From positions 806,001-870,000 of the forward strand of contig NZ_PGEZ01000001.1 in assembly GCF_002797495.1 (NCBI RefSeq): a stretch of 64,000 nt of DNA. Reading direction: 5' to 3'. Positions 8,226 to 16,677 of the stretch are shown piece after piece. Positions within the stretch are counted from its first letter, which is position 1. The number at the start of each line of letters is the position of its first letter. Below the pieces are notes generated by a model. The model made no database searches and was not told where the DNA came from. It saw only the letters and a program-made list of their open reading frames with translations. Both the position numbers and the translations under genes were made by a program. This DNA is from Mumia flava. Lineage in GTDB: Bacteria > Actinomycetota > Actinomycetes > Propionibacteriales > Nocardioidaceae.

Positions 8226-9571
8226 GACGGCTCGATCGTCCGGATCAGCTTCTTGTTGACGAACTCCTCGATGCCGTACCGGCCGAGCTCGCGACCGAAG
8301 CCGGAGCGCTTCACCCCGCCGAAGGGCAGCTCGACCCCGTCCGCGTTGACGCCGTTGACGAAGACCATCCCGACGTCGAGCTGGTCGGCGACACGGCGCG
8401 CCTGGTCGGCGTCCGGGGTGAAGACGTACGACCCCAGACCGTACGGGGTGTCGTTCGCCACCCGGATCGCGTCCGCCTCCGACGAGACCCGGAAGACCAT
8501 CGCCACCGGCCCGAACAGCTCCTCGCCGAAGACCGGGTTGTCCTCGGTGACGTCGGTCAGCAGACCCGAGGGGAAGAACGCGCCGTCGCGCTCGCCGCTG
8601 GTCCGCAGCTTCGCCCCGCCCGCGACCGCACGATCGATCTGCTCGGCGAGCCGGTCGGCGGCCGCGACCGACGACAGCGGCGTCGCCGGCGCGGCCTCGG
8701 CCAGCGCGTCGCCGAACAGCGCGACGAACTCGTCGTACAGCGCGTCGATCACGATGAAGCGCTTGCCGGCGTTGCAGGCCTGGCCGGTGTTGTAGACCCG
8801 CGCGTCGACCGCGGCCTGCACCGTGGCGGGCAGGTCGTCGGCGCCGAGCACCACGAACGGGTCGGACCCGCCGAGCTCGAGCACGACCTTCTTCAGGTGG
8901 CGGCCGGCGATCTCGGCCACCGCCGCGCCCGCCCGCTCCGAGCCGGTCAGCGACACGCCCTGCACGCGCGAGTCGGCGATCATCGTCGCGACCTGCTCGT
9001 TGGTCGCGTACACGTTCACGTAGGCACCGTCGGGATAGCCCGCGTCGTCCATGATCGCCTGGAGCGCGGCGGCCGACTCCGGGCACTGCGGGGCGTGCTT
9101 GAGCACGATCGTGTTGCCGGTGACGAGGTTCGGGCCGGCGAACCGCGCGACCTGGTAGGCCGGGAAGTTCCACGGCATGATCCCGAGCAGCACGCCCACC
9201 GGGCTCCGCCGGATCACCGCGTCGCCGCCGCCGTCGAGCAGCGCGATCGGCTCGTCGGCGAGGAAGCGTGCTGCGTTGTCGGCGTAGTAGCGGTAGATCG
9301 CCGCGCTGAACTCCACCTCGCCACGGGCCTCGTCCTCGGGCTTGCCCATCTCGCGGACGATGATCGCGGCGAGCTCGTCGACGCGCTCCTCGTGGAGGTC
9401 CGCGACGCGCCCGAGCAGCCGGGCGCGCTCGGCGACGTCGGTCGTGCGGCCCCAGCCGCGCGCCGCGCCGTACGCGCGGGTGAGCGCCTGCTCGATCTGC
9501 TCGTCGGTGGCGGTCGGGTAGGTCCGGACGAGCTCGCCCGAACGGGGGTCACGTACTGAGTACTCGGTCAT
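8222..9571 (-). CDS. NAD(P)-dependent semialdehyde dehydrogenase (succinate/glutarate semialdehyde type)
   Basis: 449 residues from the ATG at 9571; a TTG four codons upstream is an alternative. The aldehyde dehydrogenase fold is complete: PWNFP, ELGGSDP with general base Glu232, and TGQACNAGKR with nucleophile Cys266. Overall it resembles short succinate-semialdehyde dehydrogenases. In this operon it could oxidise 5-aminopentanal or its gamma-glutamyl form, glutarate semialdehyde, or both. It overlaps the upstream amidohydrolase end by 23 bases and the downstream CoA-transferase by GTGA. Confidence 0.88.
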   Translation of the reverse strand: MTEYSVRDPRSGELVRTYPTATDEQIEQALTRAYGAARGWGRTTDVAERARLLGRVADLHEERVDELAAIIVREMGKPEDEARGEVEFSAAIYRYYADNAARFLADEPIALLDGGGDAVIRRSPVGVLLGIMPWNFPAYQVARFAGPNLVTGNTIVLKHAPQCPESAAALQAIMDDAGYPDGAYVNVYATNEQVATMIADSRVQGVSLTGSERAGAAVAEIAGRHLKKVVLELGGSDPFVVLGADDLPATVQAAVDARVYNTGQACNAGKRFIVIDALYDEFVALFGDALAEAAPATPLSSVAAADRLAEQIDRAVAGGAKLRTSGERDGAFFPSGLLTDVTEDNPVFGEELFGPVAMVFRVSSEADAIRVANDTPYGLGSYVFTPDADQARRVADQLDVGMVFVNGVNADGVELPFGGVKRSGFGRELGRYGIEEFVNKKLIRTIEPS

Positions 9572-10379
9572 CTTCTCCAACACCTCTCGTGGGGGTCGTG
9601 GGTTCGCGTGCGGCGCACGCCTCGACGAAGCTGCGGAACAGGCGCATCCGGTCCCGGGTCGGCCCGTCGTCGTCCTCGGGGTGCCACTGCACCCCGATCG
9701 TCCACCGGGACGGGTCCTCGAAGCCCTCGATCACCCCGTCGCGCGCCCGCGCCGCCAGGACCAGCCCGGCGCCGAGGACCGCGACCGCCTGGTGGTGGCC
9801 CGACCGGGCGATCACGCGGTCGACGCCGAGGATCGACAGCAGCCGGGTCTCGCCGACGATGCCGATCTCCTCGTCGAGGAACATCGGCTCGCCCGGTCCG
9901 CCGCGGTGCAGCGCGTAGTCGGTGATGTCCGGCACGATCGTGCCGCCGCGATGGACGTTGATCAGCTGCGAGCCGCGGCAGATCCCCAGCACCGGCAGAC
10001 CGCCCGACTCGGCGGCGTCGATGGCGGCCATCGCATCGTGGTCCGCGCGGCGGTCCGTGCCGTAGGAGTTGGGCACGTCGAGGCCGGGCGCTCCGTAGCA
10101 GGCGGGGTCGATGTCGCCGCCGCCGAGCAGCAGCAGCCCGTCGCAGCGCTGCACGGCCGCCGGGTCGGCGAGCGGACCGGAGGTGTCGAACAGCTCGAAG
10201 GACGCCCCGAGGGCGGTCAACGTCGCGAGCGTGACCCGGGTGAACCGGCGGACCAGCGCCGCGACCGCCTCGTCCATGTCCGGGAAGTTCAGCGAGACCA
10301 GCACGGCGACCCGCGCGACCGGGTCGTCGGGAGGCTCGATCCCGGCGAGCACCTCCTCGAGGCGGACGACGACGCTCAC
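9549..10379 (-). CDS. Gamma-glutamyl amine hydrolase, PuuD/peptidase C26 family (first copy)
   Basis: 276 residues from a GTG at 10379 overlapping the previous stop (GTGA). Class I amidotransferase fold with nucleophile Cys134 in GICRGSQL and the His233/Glu235 pair in QWHPE. PuuD hydrolyses gamma-glutamyl-GABA to glutamate and GABA; here the likely substrate is a gamma-glutamyl amino acid made by the ligase in the same operon. Two homologues lie back to back, so they may differ in chain-length preference or form a heteromer. Confidence 0.85.
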   Translation of the reverse strand: MSVVVRLEEVLAGIEPPDDPVARVAVLVSLNFPDMDEAVAALVRRFTRVTLATLTALGASFELFDTSGPLADPAAVQRCDGLLLLGGGDIDPACYGAPGLDVPNSYGTDRRADHDAMAAIDAAESGGLPVLGICRGSQLINVHRGGTIVPDITDYALHRGGPGEPMFLDEEIGIVGETRLLSILGVDRVIARSGHHQAVAVLGAGLVLAARARDGVIEGFEDPSRWTIGVQWHPEDDDGPTRDRMRLFRSFVEACAAREPTTPTRGVGEDDRVLST

Positions 10380-11095
10380 CTCGACACCATCCGCTTCTGC
10401 GCGCGCTCGACCAGATCGGCGAAGAGCGCGGCGTCGGTCGCCGAGGTCGCGTGGAGGTCCTCGGGGTGCCACTGCACGGCGACGACGTCAGCGGTGCGGT
10501 GCTCGACCGCCTCGACCACGCCGTCGTCCGACCTCGCCGTCACCACGAGGTCGGGCGCGACCACGTCCAGCGCCTGGTGGTGGTACGACGACACGTCGAT
10601 CCGCGCCGCCCCGACGATCGAGCGCAGCCGCGAGCCCGGCGCCACGTCGACCTCGTGGACGGAGTCGTGGTGGGCGACCCCGTCCTCGGTCACGTGCTGG
10701 TGCAGGGTCCCGCCGAGCGCGACGTTGAGGACCTGCATCCCGCGGCACACGGCCAGCGACGGCAGCCCGACCTCCACCATGGCCCGGGCGGTGGCGAGGT
10801 CGAGGTCGTCCTGGAACGCGACCACCGCGGTGGTCAGCGGGTGGGGCTCCTGGCCGTAGCGGTCCGGTCCCAGGTCCGCGCCCCCGGGCAGCAGCAGCCC
10901 GTCGAACCGCTCGAGCCGCTCGGCCAGACCGGCGCACGGGTCGGCCGCCGGACCGTGGAGCACAGCCGGCTCGCCGCCGGCGGCATGGACCGCCTCGCAG
11001 ATCGCCTCGGCCGCGAGCGTGGCGCTGAACCGCAGGATCGGCACGGAGTCGGCACGCCGCCCGATCACCGCCACCAGCGGCCGCACGTCACGCAC
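10376..11095 (-). CDS. Gamma-glutamyl amine hydrolase, PuuD/peptidase C26 family (second copy)
   Basis: 239 residues from a GTG at 11095. The active-site nucleophile is Cys117 in AVCRGMQV and the catalytic pair is His210/Glu212 in QWHPED, so all catalytic residues are present. It overlaps the upstream solute-binding gene by 8 bases and the downstream paralogue by GTGA. Sequence similarity to the adjacent copy is clear around the active sites but low elsewhere, arguing against a recent duplication. The role is inferred as deglutamylation in the amine pathway. Confidence 0.83.
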   Translation of the reverse strand: MRDVRPLVAVIGRRADSVPILRFSATLAAEAICEAVHAAGGEPAVLHGPAADPCAGLAERLERFDGLLLPGGADLGPDRYGQEPHPLTTAVVAFQDDLDLATARAMVEVGLPSLAVCRGMQVLNVALGGTLHQHVTEDGVAHHDSVHEVDVAPGSRLRSIVGAARIDVSSYHHQALDVVAPDLVVTARSDDGVVEAVEHRTADVVAVQWHPEDLHATSATDAALFADLVERAQKRMVSR

Positions 11096-11801
11096 CGCTC
11101 TCGAAGGGGTACTCCAGCGTCGGCAACCACTCCTGCCACACGGCCCGGTGCCGGCCGTCGGCGATCACCCGCGCCAGCGCCCCGTCCAGCTCCGCCAGGA
11201 CGTCCGGCCGGTCCTTGGAGACACCGATCCCCCACCGGTTCCCGGTCCTGACCGTGAACGCGAGCTCGAAGCGCGGGTCGCTCTCGCCGAGCGGGACGAA
11301 CACGACGTCGTCGTCGACGACCGCGTCCACCTCCTCCTTCTCGAGCGCGGCCAGCATGTCGGCGTACACGTCGTCGCTGCCGCCGGAGCCGAAGGGCACG
11401 GGAACCGCACCGGTGAACGTCTGCGCGAGCGCGAGGTTCGTGCTGCCCTCGATCGCCGCCACCGGCCTGCCGACCAGGTCGGCCGGTCCGGCGATCCCCG
11501 ACCCGCGCCGCACCAGCACGCCCTCGTGGAACACGGCGTACGGCCGGGTGAAGTCGACCTGCTCCTGGCGCGACTCCGTGATCCCCTGCCCGCAGAGCAC
11601 GCCGTCGGCGTCCCCGGCCTGGACGGCCGGGATCATCTCGGTCCACGGAACGCGCACCCACGCGACCGTACGGCCGAGCTCGGCCGCGATCAGGTCCGCG
11701 ACCGCGGGCTCGTACCCGCCGCGGCCGGACTCGTCCGAGTACGGCGTGAACAGCGGCGGAGCGTCGGCGTCGATGCACGCCAGCCTCAGGACCCCGCTCA
11801 C
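11088..11801 (-). CDS. Solute-binding-protein-like (SBP_bac_3) protein without signal peptide
   Basis: 237 residues from a GTG at 11801 (GTGA overlap with the ligase stop). It has the family 3 amino-acid-binding fold, including GITESRQEQVDFTRPY and GRPVAAIEGS. The protein begins directly with the first strand of the fold (SGVLRLACID), and no signal sequence exists in the frame upstream. No ABC permease or ATPase genes accompany it. It is therefore predicted cytoplasmic, acting as a ligand-binding protein or as an enzyme of the PheC-like cyclohexadienyl dehydratase kind. Function is unknown. Confidence 0.75.
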   Translation of the reverse strand: MSGVLRLACIDADAPPLFTPYSDESGRGGYEPAVADLIAAELGRTVAWVRVPWTEMIPAVQAGDADGVLCGQGITESRQEQVDFTRPYAVFHEGVLVRRGSGIAGPADLVGRPVAAIEGSTNLALAQTFTGAVPVPFGSGGSDDVYADMLAALEKEEVDAVVDDDVVFVPLGESDPRFELAFTVRTGNRWGIGVSKDRPDVLAELDGALARVIADGRHRAVWQEWLPTLEYPFESGA

Positions 11802-13186
11802 GGCGCGTCGTCCCAGTAGGTCGCGAGCTCCCAGTCGGTGACCGCGCCGCAGAAGCGCGCCCACTCGTCGGCGTGGTAGTCGACCAGCAGTCCGCTCAGC
11901 TCCTCGCCGAGCGCCGCGGTGAGGACCGCGTCGTCGCGGAACGCGCCGATCGCCTCCCCGAGCGTGGTCGGCAGCCGCCCGAAGCGCTGGTCGTCCGGCG
12001 CGTCGTAGGACGATCCCGAGGTGGGGGCGCCGGGGTCGGTGTCGTTCTTCAGCCCGTCCTCGCACGCGGCCAGGATCACGGCGTGCGACAGGTACGGGTT
12101 GACGGCCGCGTCGGGGAGCTTGTACTCCAGACGGCCGTTCGCCGACAGCCGGACCGTGCAGGTCTTGTTGTCCAGGCCCCAGTTGATCCGCGAGGGCGCG
12201 AACTGCCCGGCGTCCCAGTAGCGCTTGTACGAGTTCACCGTCGAGCCGTTGATCAGCATCGCCCCCGCGGAGTGGGCCAGCAGCCCGCCGAGCGCGTGCT
12301 GGCCGACCTCCGAGAGGTGCAGCTCGGTGACGCCCGGGTCCTCCAGGACGTTGACGCCGTCGCGCCAGAAGCTGAGGTTGTGGTGACAGCCGTTGCCCAT
12401 CATCCCGGTGGCGGGCTTCGGCATGAAGCTCGCCTCGATCCCCAGCTCCCGGGCGACCTGCTTGCAGACCTGGCGGTACGTGACCAGGCGGTCGGCGGTC
12501 AGGTCCGCGCGGTCGTACATGAAGTTGAGCTCGATCTGGTACTCGTCCTCGTAGTCGCCCTCGATCATGTCGAGGCCGAGCGCCTGCGCGTACGCGATCA
12601 CCTTGGCGACGATCGGACGGTTCCGCTCGAGGTGCTCGATGTGGTAAGCCGGGCTGGACTCCGGACGGAACCGACCCTCGAGCCCGTCCCCCTTCCAGGT
12701 CATCTCCGGCTCGCAGCCGGTCCGCATCTCCAGGCCGGTCCGCTCGGTGAACTCGCGGTGCACCCGGGCGAGCACGCCGCGGCTGTCCGCCGCGTACGGT
12801 GCACCGGCGAGGCCGGCGGACAGGTGGTCGGGCTCGTAGAGCCGGCAGAACACCCGGGCGAAGTCGTGGTCCCAGGGGAGGACGGCGAACGTGTCGAGGT
12901 CCGGGAGCGCGGTGTACTCGGCGGCCCCGACACCGCCGCCGAGGAGCACGCCCTCGCGGGTCGTCTGGAGGTTCGCCGCCGCCGTGCGGTGCTGCTGCAC
13001 GCCCTTCACCGCGAGCCGCTCGAGGTGGGTCGCGGGGACGACCTTGCCGACGACGCGTCCGGTGATGCTGACGGCCTGGAAGTACACGTACTTCACGCCG
13101 CGGTCGCGGATCGTGTCGAGGGCGGCGACGAGGTCCGGGCTCGCGGCGTTGAGCTGCCGATGCTGGTCGAGTGCGCTGGTGGTCAT
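11798..13186 (-). CDS. Glutamine synthetase-like gamma-glutamylamine ligase
   Basis: 462 residues, ATG at 13186. Glutamine synthetase motifs are present: CEPEMTW in the metal site, GNGCHHNLSFW, and a C-terminal RLEYKLPDAAVNPYL. The adenylylation segment of housekeeping GlnA is not obvious. This branch includes gamma-glutamyl-putrescine and gamma-glutamyl-alkylamide ligases, which join glutamate to an amine using ATP. A glutamine synthetase homologue also sits beside the P450 genes of morpholine/piperidine-degrading mycobacteria. With two PuuD-type hydrolases downstream it probably protects an amino group as a gamma-glutamyl amide during oxidation. Confidence 0.85.
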   Translation of the reverse strand: MTTSALDQHRQLNAASPDLVAALDTIRDRGVKYVYFQAVSITGRVVGKVVPATHLERLAVKGVQQHRTAAANLQTTREGVLLGGGVGAAEYTALPDLDTFAVLPWDHDFARVFCRLYEPDHLSAGLAGAPYAADSRGVLARVHREFTERTGLEMRTGCEPEMTWKGDGLEGRFRPESSPAYHIEHLERNRPIVAKVIAYAQALGLDMIEGDYEDEYQIELNFMYDRADLTADRLVTYRQVCKQVARELGIEASFMPKPATGMMGNGCHHNLSFWRDGVNVLEDPGVTELHLSEVGQHALGGLLAHSAGAMLINGSTVNSYKRYWDAGQFAPSRINWGLDNKTCTVRLSANGRLEYKLPDAAVNPYLSHAVILAACEDGLKNDTDPGAPTSGSSYDAPDDQRFGRLPTTLGEAIGAFRDDAVLTAALGEELSGLLVDYHADEWARFCGAVTDWELATYWDDAP

Positions 13187-13211
13187 GGGACTTCCTCTGG
13201 TCGAAGGCGGG

Positions 13212-14435
13212 TCACGCGGGCACGAGGGCCGCGAGGTCGTTGCGGAGGTCGCGCTGGCGCGCCGGGGTCAGGTTGACGGCGATCCGGCCGACGAGCCGGC
13301 CGTCGCGGCGGTACGTCGCGAGGACGCCGTCGACGAGGCCGTCGGGATCGCCCTCGGAGATCGCGACCTCGTCGGCCAGGGCCGGCGAGCCGAAGCTCTG
13401 CAGGCGCAGGTCGAGCTGGTCGCTCCAGAACGAGGGGACGGGGCAGAACGGCTCCGGGTCCGGCCGCTCGCCACGCATGAGGGCGACGAGCGTCGCCGCC
13501 GCGCGCTTCGCGGTGTCGGTGGGGATCGACCAGTGCTCGACCCGTCGCGGCTCGTCGTCGAAGAGCGGGTTGGGGAACCGTGCGACGTCGCCGACGGCGA
13601 CGACGCGCTCGGCGCCGACGGCCGCCAAGGCGTTGTCGGTCAGGACGCCGTCGGTCAGGTCCAGCGGGCCACCGGCCAGCCACCCGACGTTGCAGACCGA
13701 TCCGACCGCCTCGACGACGTGGTCGGCGGCGAGGAGCTCACCGGTGGTCAGGGCGACGCCCTCGACCCGTTCGTCCCCGGCGAACCCGGTGACACCCGCG
13801 CCGAGCCGGAACCGGATCCCGTGGCTCTCGTGGTGCCGCTGCACCGCGGCCGCCAGCTCCGGACCGAGCACGCGCTCCATCGGGCGCCCGGCAGGCTCCA
13901 CGACGGTCACCTCGTGACCGAGCCGGCGCAGCGTCGAGGCGACCTCGCACCCGACGAAGCCCGCGCCGACCACGACGACCGTCGCGGGGCCGGACCGCGC
14001 GAGCGCGGTCCGCAGCGTGTGACAGTCCTCGACGGTGCGCAGCACGTGACGTCCGACGACCGGACCGGGGACGTCGAGCCAGCGGGGCCGCAGGCCGGTG
14101 GCGACGACCAGGCCGTCGTAGGCGACGGCAGAGCCGGAGGCGGTGCGGAGGGTCTGCTGCGCGAGGTCAGCGGCGACGACCGCGTCGCCCAGCCGGAAGT
14201 CGACGTCCGCGACGCTCCTGCGACGGCGGAACGCGAGCCGCTCGGCGAGCTCGGCCGGCGTCGCGGGCTCGGCCCCGGCGAGCACCTCCTTCGACAGCGG
14301 AGGCCGGTTGTACGGGAGGTGCTGCTCCGCGCCGAGGACGGTGATCGCTCCGGCGTGACCGGCGGCGCGCAGCTGCTCGGCCGCGCGCAGGCCGGCCAGG
14401 GAGGCGCCGACCACGACCGCGTGCTGGCTGCTCAT
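13212..14435 (-). CDS. Ferredoxin reductase (FAD/NAD(P)H) for the P450
   Basis: 407 residues from the ATG at 14435, overlapping the ferredoxin stop (ATGA). FAD motif VVGASLAGLRAAEQL near the N-terminus, YNRPPLSKE, a NAD(P)H motif VVVGAGFVGCEVA and the second FAD motif VVAVGDVARF. This is the rhodocoxin/putidaredoxin reductase type. It transfers electrons from NAD(P)H to the adjacent ferredoxin, which in turn feeds the P450. The order P450-ferredoxin-reductase is that of class I bacterial systems. Confidence 0.9.
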   Translation of the reverse strand: MSSQHAVVVGASLAGLRAAEQLRAAGHAGAITVLGAEQHLPYNRPPLSKEVLAGAEPATPAELAERLAFRRRRSVADVDFRLGDAVVAADLAQQTLRTASGSAVAYDGLVVATGLRPRWLDVPGPVVGRHVLRTVEDCHTLRTALARSGPATVVVVGAGFVGCEVASTLRRLGHEVTVVEPAGRPMERVLGPELAAAVQRHHESHGIRFRLGAGVTGFAGDERVEGVALTTGELLAADHVVEAVGSVCNVGWLAGGPLDLTDGVLTDNALAAVGAERVVAVGDVARFPNPLFDDEPRRVEHWSIPTDTAKRAAATLVALMRGERPDPEPFCPVPSFWSDQLDLRLQSFGSPALADEVAISEGDPDGLVDGVLATYRRDGRLVGRIAVNLTPARQRDLRNDLAALVPA

Positions 14436-14623
14436 CGGTCCGCGATCAGGATCGCCTGGACGGGGCACACGTCGGCCGCCTCCTCGACGAACTCGAGCAG
14501 CTCGTCGGACGGCGTGGAGTCGTACTCCAGGCGGCCCTCGTCGTTGATGGCGAAAACCTCGGGCGCGGCGATCGCGCACTGACCGTGGTCCTGGCACAGG
14601 CCCAGGTCGACCGTGACCTTCAT
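14432..14623 (-). CDS. [3Fe-4S] ferredoxin
   Basis: 63 residues. Only three cysteines are present: Cys10 and Cys16 in CQDHGQC and Cys53 in CPV. The CxxHxxC pattern, with His in place of the second ligand, is the mark of actinobacterial [3Fe-4S] ferredoxins that serve P450s. It is 23 bases downstream of the P450 gene and translationally coupled to the reductase. Too small to stand out without its context. Confidence 0.93.
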   Translation of the reverse strand: MKVTVDLGLCQDHGQCAIAAPEVFAINDEGRLEYDSTPSDELLEFVEEAADVCPVQAILIADR

Positions 14624-14646
14624 GGTGTCTCCTCGTGGTGGTCGGG

Positions 14647-15846
14647 TCAGGCCGGCGTGAAGCCGACCGGCAGCCGGGTCGGACCGGTGTTGCCGGAGTC
14701 GGGCAGCCAGTCGTCGCCGGGCAGCAGACGGATGTCGCGCATCCGCCGGGCGAGCAGGGGCAGCGCCTCGCTCATGTCGGAGCGCGCGACGAAGTGCCCG
14801 AGGCAGTGGTGGGCTCCGCCGCCGAACCCGAAGTGCGGCTTGCGCTCGGCGGTGAGGTCGAAGCCGGCCGTGAACGTCCGGGGATCGGTGCCGGCCGACT
14901 CGCTGAACAGGTGCAGGGTCGTACCCGTGCGCAGCTCGACGCCCTGGAACTCGAAGTCCTCGAGCACCTCCCGGGTCACCCAGCGCACGGTGGGGTTGAC
15001 CCGCATCACCTCCTCGACGGCAGCGCGCCCGAGATCGGGACGCTCGGCCAGCAGCTCCCACTGGTCGAGGTGGCGGCTGAAGGTCTGCATCGCGAGCCCG
15101 AGCTGGTTGCGGGTGGTGTCGAAGCCGCCGAAGATCAGCAGCACCATCGCGTCGCGCAGCTCGGTGTCGCTCAGCCGTCCGTCCTCGGCGCGGGCGGCGT
15201 GGACGAGAGCGGTGACGAAGTCGTCGCGGGGATGCGCGCGCCGGTCGGCGATCAGCTCGTCGCAGTAGGCGTACAGCCGCTCGAGCGCACCCTCGATCTG
15301 CGGCAGGTCGTCGGCGATCGTGACGCCCATCGCGAGCCCCAGCGTGACGGACTCACGAGCGATGATCGGCCACTCGTCCTCGGAGATCCCGAGCATGATC
15401 GCGATGACGCGCGCCGCGTACGGCTCGGCGAACTCGCTCACGAACTCGCACCGGTCCGGCTCGGCGAAGCCGTCGATCAGCTCGGTCGCGAGCGCCTGGA
15501 AGCGCGGGACCAGCCCGCCGATCAGCTTCGGCGAGAACGCCGGGTTCATCAGGCGGCGCAGCCGGTGGTGCTCCGCACCCTCCTTGTTCAGGATCCAGCT
15601 CGCCCACCAGCGCGCGAACGGGCCCTCGGTCACGCCGTTGTGAGCGGGCCACGCGACGCTGCCCTGCCGCAGCCTGGGGTGCTTGAGCAGGCGGCTCATC
15701 TCGTCGTAGCGCAGCACCGCCAGCCCGTACGGGGTGGTCGCGTACCAGCTCTGCTCGCGCGCGTCGTGCACCGCGTCGGAGGTGATCGAGAAGGCGGGGT
15801 CGGTGACGTCGAGGACCGGCGCCTCATCGGTGGCGAGGGTCTGCAT
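14647..15846 (-). CDS. Cytochrome P450, likely cyclic-amine hydroxylase
   Basis: 399 residues, ATG at 15846 with GGAGG five bases upstream. The oxygen-binding helix has GGFDTTR, the ExxR motif is EVMR, and the heme loop is FGGGAHHCLG with Cys348 as ligand. It is first in a single operon with ferredoxin, reductase and a glutamine-synthetase-like ligase. This matches the order described for CYP151 of mycobacterial morpholine/piperidine clusters, where the P450 hydroxylates the alpha carbon of a secondary amine and opens the ring. Assignment to CYP151 is by context and was not tested by alignment. Confidence 0.85.
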   Translation of the reverse strand: MQTLATDEAPVLDVTDPAFSITSDAVHDAREQSWYATTPYGLAVLRYDEMSRLLKHPRLRQGSVAWPAHNGVTEGPFARWWASWILNKEGAEHHRLRRLMNPAFSPKLIGGLVPRFQALATELIDGFAEPDRCEFVSEFAEPYAARVIAIMLGISEDEWPIIARESVTLGLAMGVTIADDLPQIEGALERLYAYCDELIADRRAHPRDDFVTALVHAARAEDGRLSDTELRDAMVLLIFGGFDTTRNQLGLAMQTFSRHLDQWELLAERPDLGRAAVEEVMRVNPTVRWVTREVLEDFEFQGVELRTGTTLHLFSESAGTDPRTFTAGFDLTAERKPHFGFGGGAHHCLGHFVARSDMSEALPLLARRMRDIRLLPGDDWLPDSGNTGPTRLPVGFTPA

Positions 15847-15849
15847 CGA

Positions 15850-15919
15850 ATACCTCCAAAGCCAGAGTCTCAGGACGACCTTTCGCCTAAGACTCTAAAA
15901 ATGGAGGTATATCTGTCAA
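15850..15919 (-). promoter_or_regulatory. P450 operon promoter with 61-bp symmetric operator
   Basis: On the minus strand TTGACA (15914-15919) and TAGAGT (15892-15897) form a promoter with a 16-base spacer; the -35 box overlaps the stop codon of the cache gene. Two nested arm pairs share one symmetry centre at 15880: ATACCTCCA (15850-15858) with TGGAGGTAT (15902-15910), and AGAGTCT (15864-15870) with AGACTCT (15890-15896). The downstream outer arm contains the ribosome-binding GGAGG of the P450. The adjacent GntR protein is the natural candidate binder. Confidence 0.65.
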
Positions 15920-16677
15920 GACCTTCGGCCGAACTCTTTTCGCAGCTCCTGGTCCGTCGTCGCCACCGTCCAGCCGATCCCGAGCGGGATCTCGGCGACT
16001 GCGCTGATCGCGGCGCCGTCGACCGGATCACCCACCTGCGGGGCGCTGCGCAGGCGCGCTCCGGGGATCCAGCGCGCGGTGTTCGCGACGATCACGCGTC
16101 GCTCGGCGTTGACGACGACGGCCTCGAACTCGGCGCGTCGCAGCGCGGCGACGAGACGGCGCTCGAGCTCCTCGAACAGCAGGTCGACGCCGACCACGCC
16201 GACGAAGCGGCCCTCGATCTCGACGGGGACCGTCGCGGTGATGACGTAGCGCTCGGAGCCGGAGTAGTCGAAGTACGGGCCGTAGGCGACGCGGTCCGGG
16301 CCGTCGGCGCCGTACTGGAACCACTCCATCTCCACGTAGTCGTAGACGTCGATGCTCGAGCGGTCGAAGTTGAGCAGCAGCCGCGACGTGCGACCCTCGT
16401 GCTGCTGCCACCAGAGCATGTAGCGGTCCTGGCCGTCGACCAGCCCCGGCGCGGCGAGGAACCCCATCCCGACCTGCACGGGGTCGTCGCCGATCCGCTC
16501 CTCGATCTGGGTCCGGACGTCACGCATCTGCGCCTCCGACCAGCCGGTCGCACCCGGCGGGCAGCTGCGCTGCACGGCGCTCGCGAGGCCGTCGAGCCGC
16601 TCGAAGGCGGGCGCGACGATCCGCGCCAGGGTCTCGGCTGCGACGCCGGCGCCGTCGTGGGGGTCTGCGCTGCTCAC
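15916..16677 (-). CDS. Soluble cache (PDC-like) sensor domain protein
   Basis: 253 residues from a GTG at 16677 (GTGA overlap with the GntR gene). Residues ~60-190 resemble a double-cache/PDC ligand-binding domain, with YGPYFDYSGSERYVIT and VGVVGVDLLFEELE. There is no signal peptide or membrane helix, and no attached kinase or chemotaxis domain, which is unusual because cache domains normally face outside the cell. Co-expression with GntR suggests an intracellular amine sensor or co-regulator for the P450 operon. The function is inferred from position only. Confidence 0.7.
   Translation of the reverse strand: MSSADPHDGAGVAAETLARIVAPAFERLDGLASAVQRSCPPGATGWSEAQMRDVRTQIEERIGDDPVQVGMGFLAAPGLVDGQDRYMLWWQQHEGRTSRLLLNFDRSSIDVYDYVEMEWFQYGADGPDRVAYGPYFDYSGSERYVITATVPVEIEGRFVGVVGVDLLFEELERRLVAALRRAEFEAVVVNAERRVIVANTARWIPGARLRSAPQVGDPVDGAAISAVAEIPLGIGWTVATTDQELRKEFGRRS

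Noticed and set aside
9549-13186. Classical putrescine (Puu) pathway
   Set aside because: The PuuA- and PuuD-like parts are here, but no PuuB-type amine oxidase is seen, and the P450 system plus glutaryl-CoA genes point to a C5 or cyclic amine instead.
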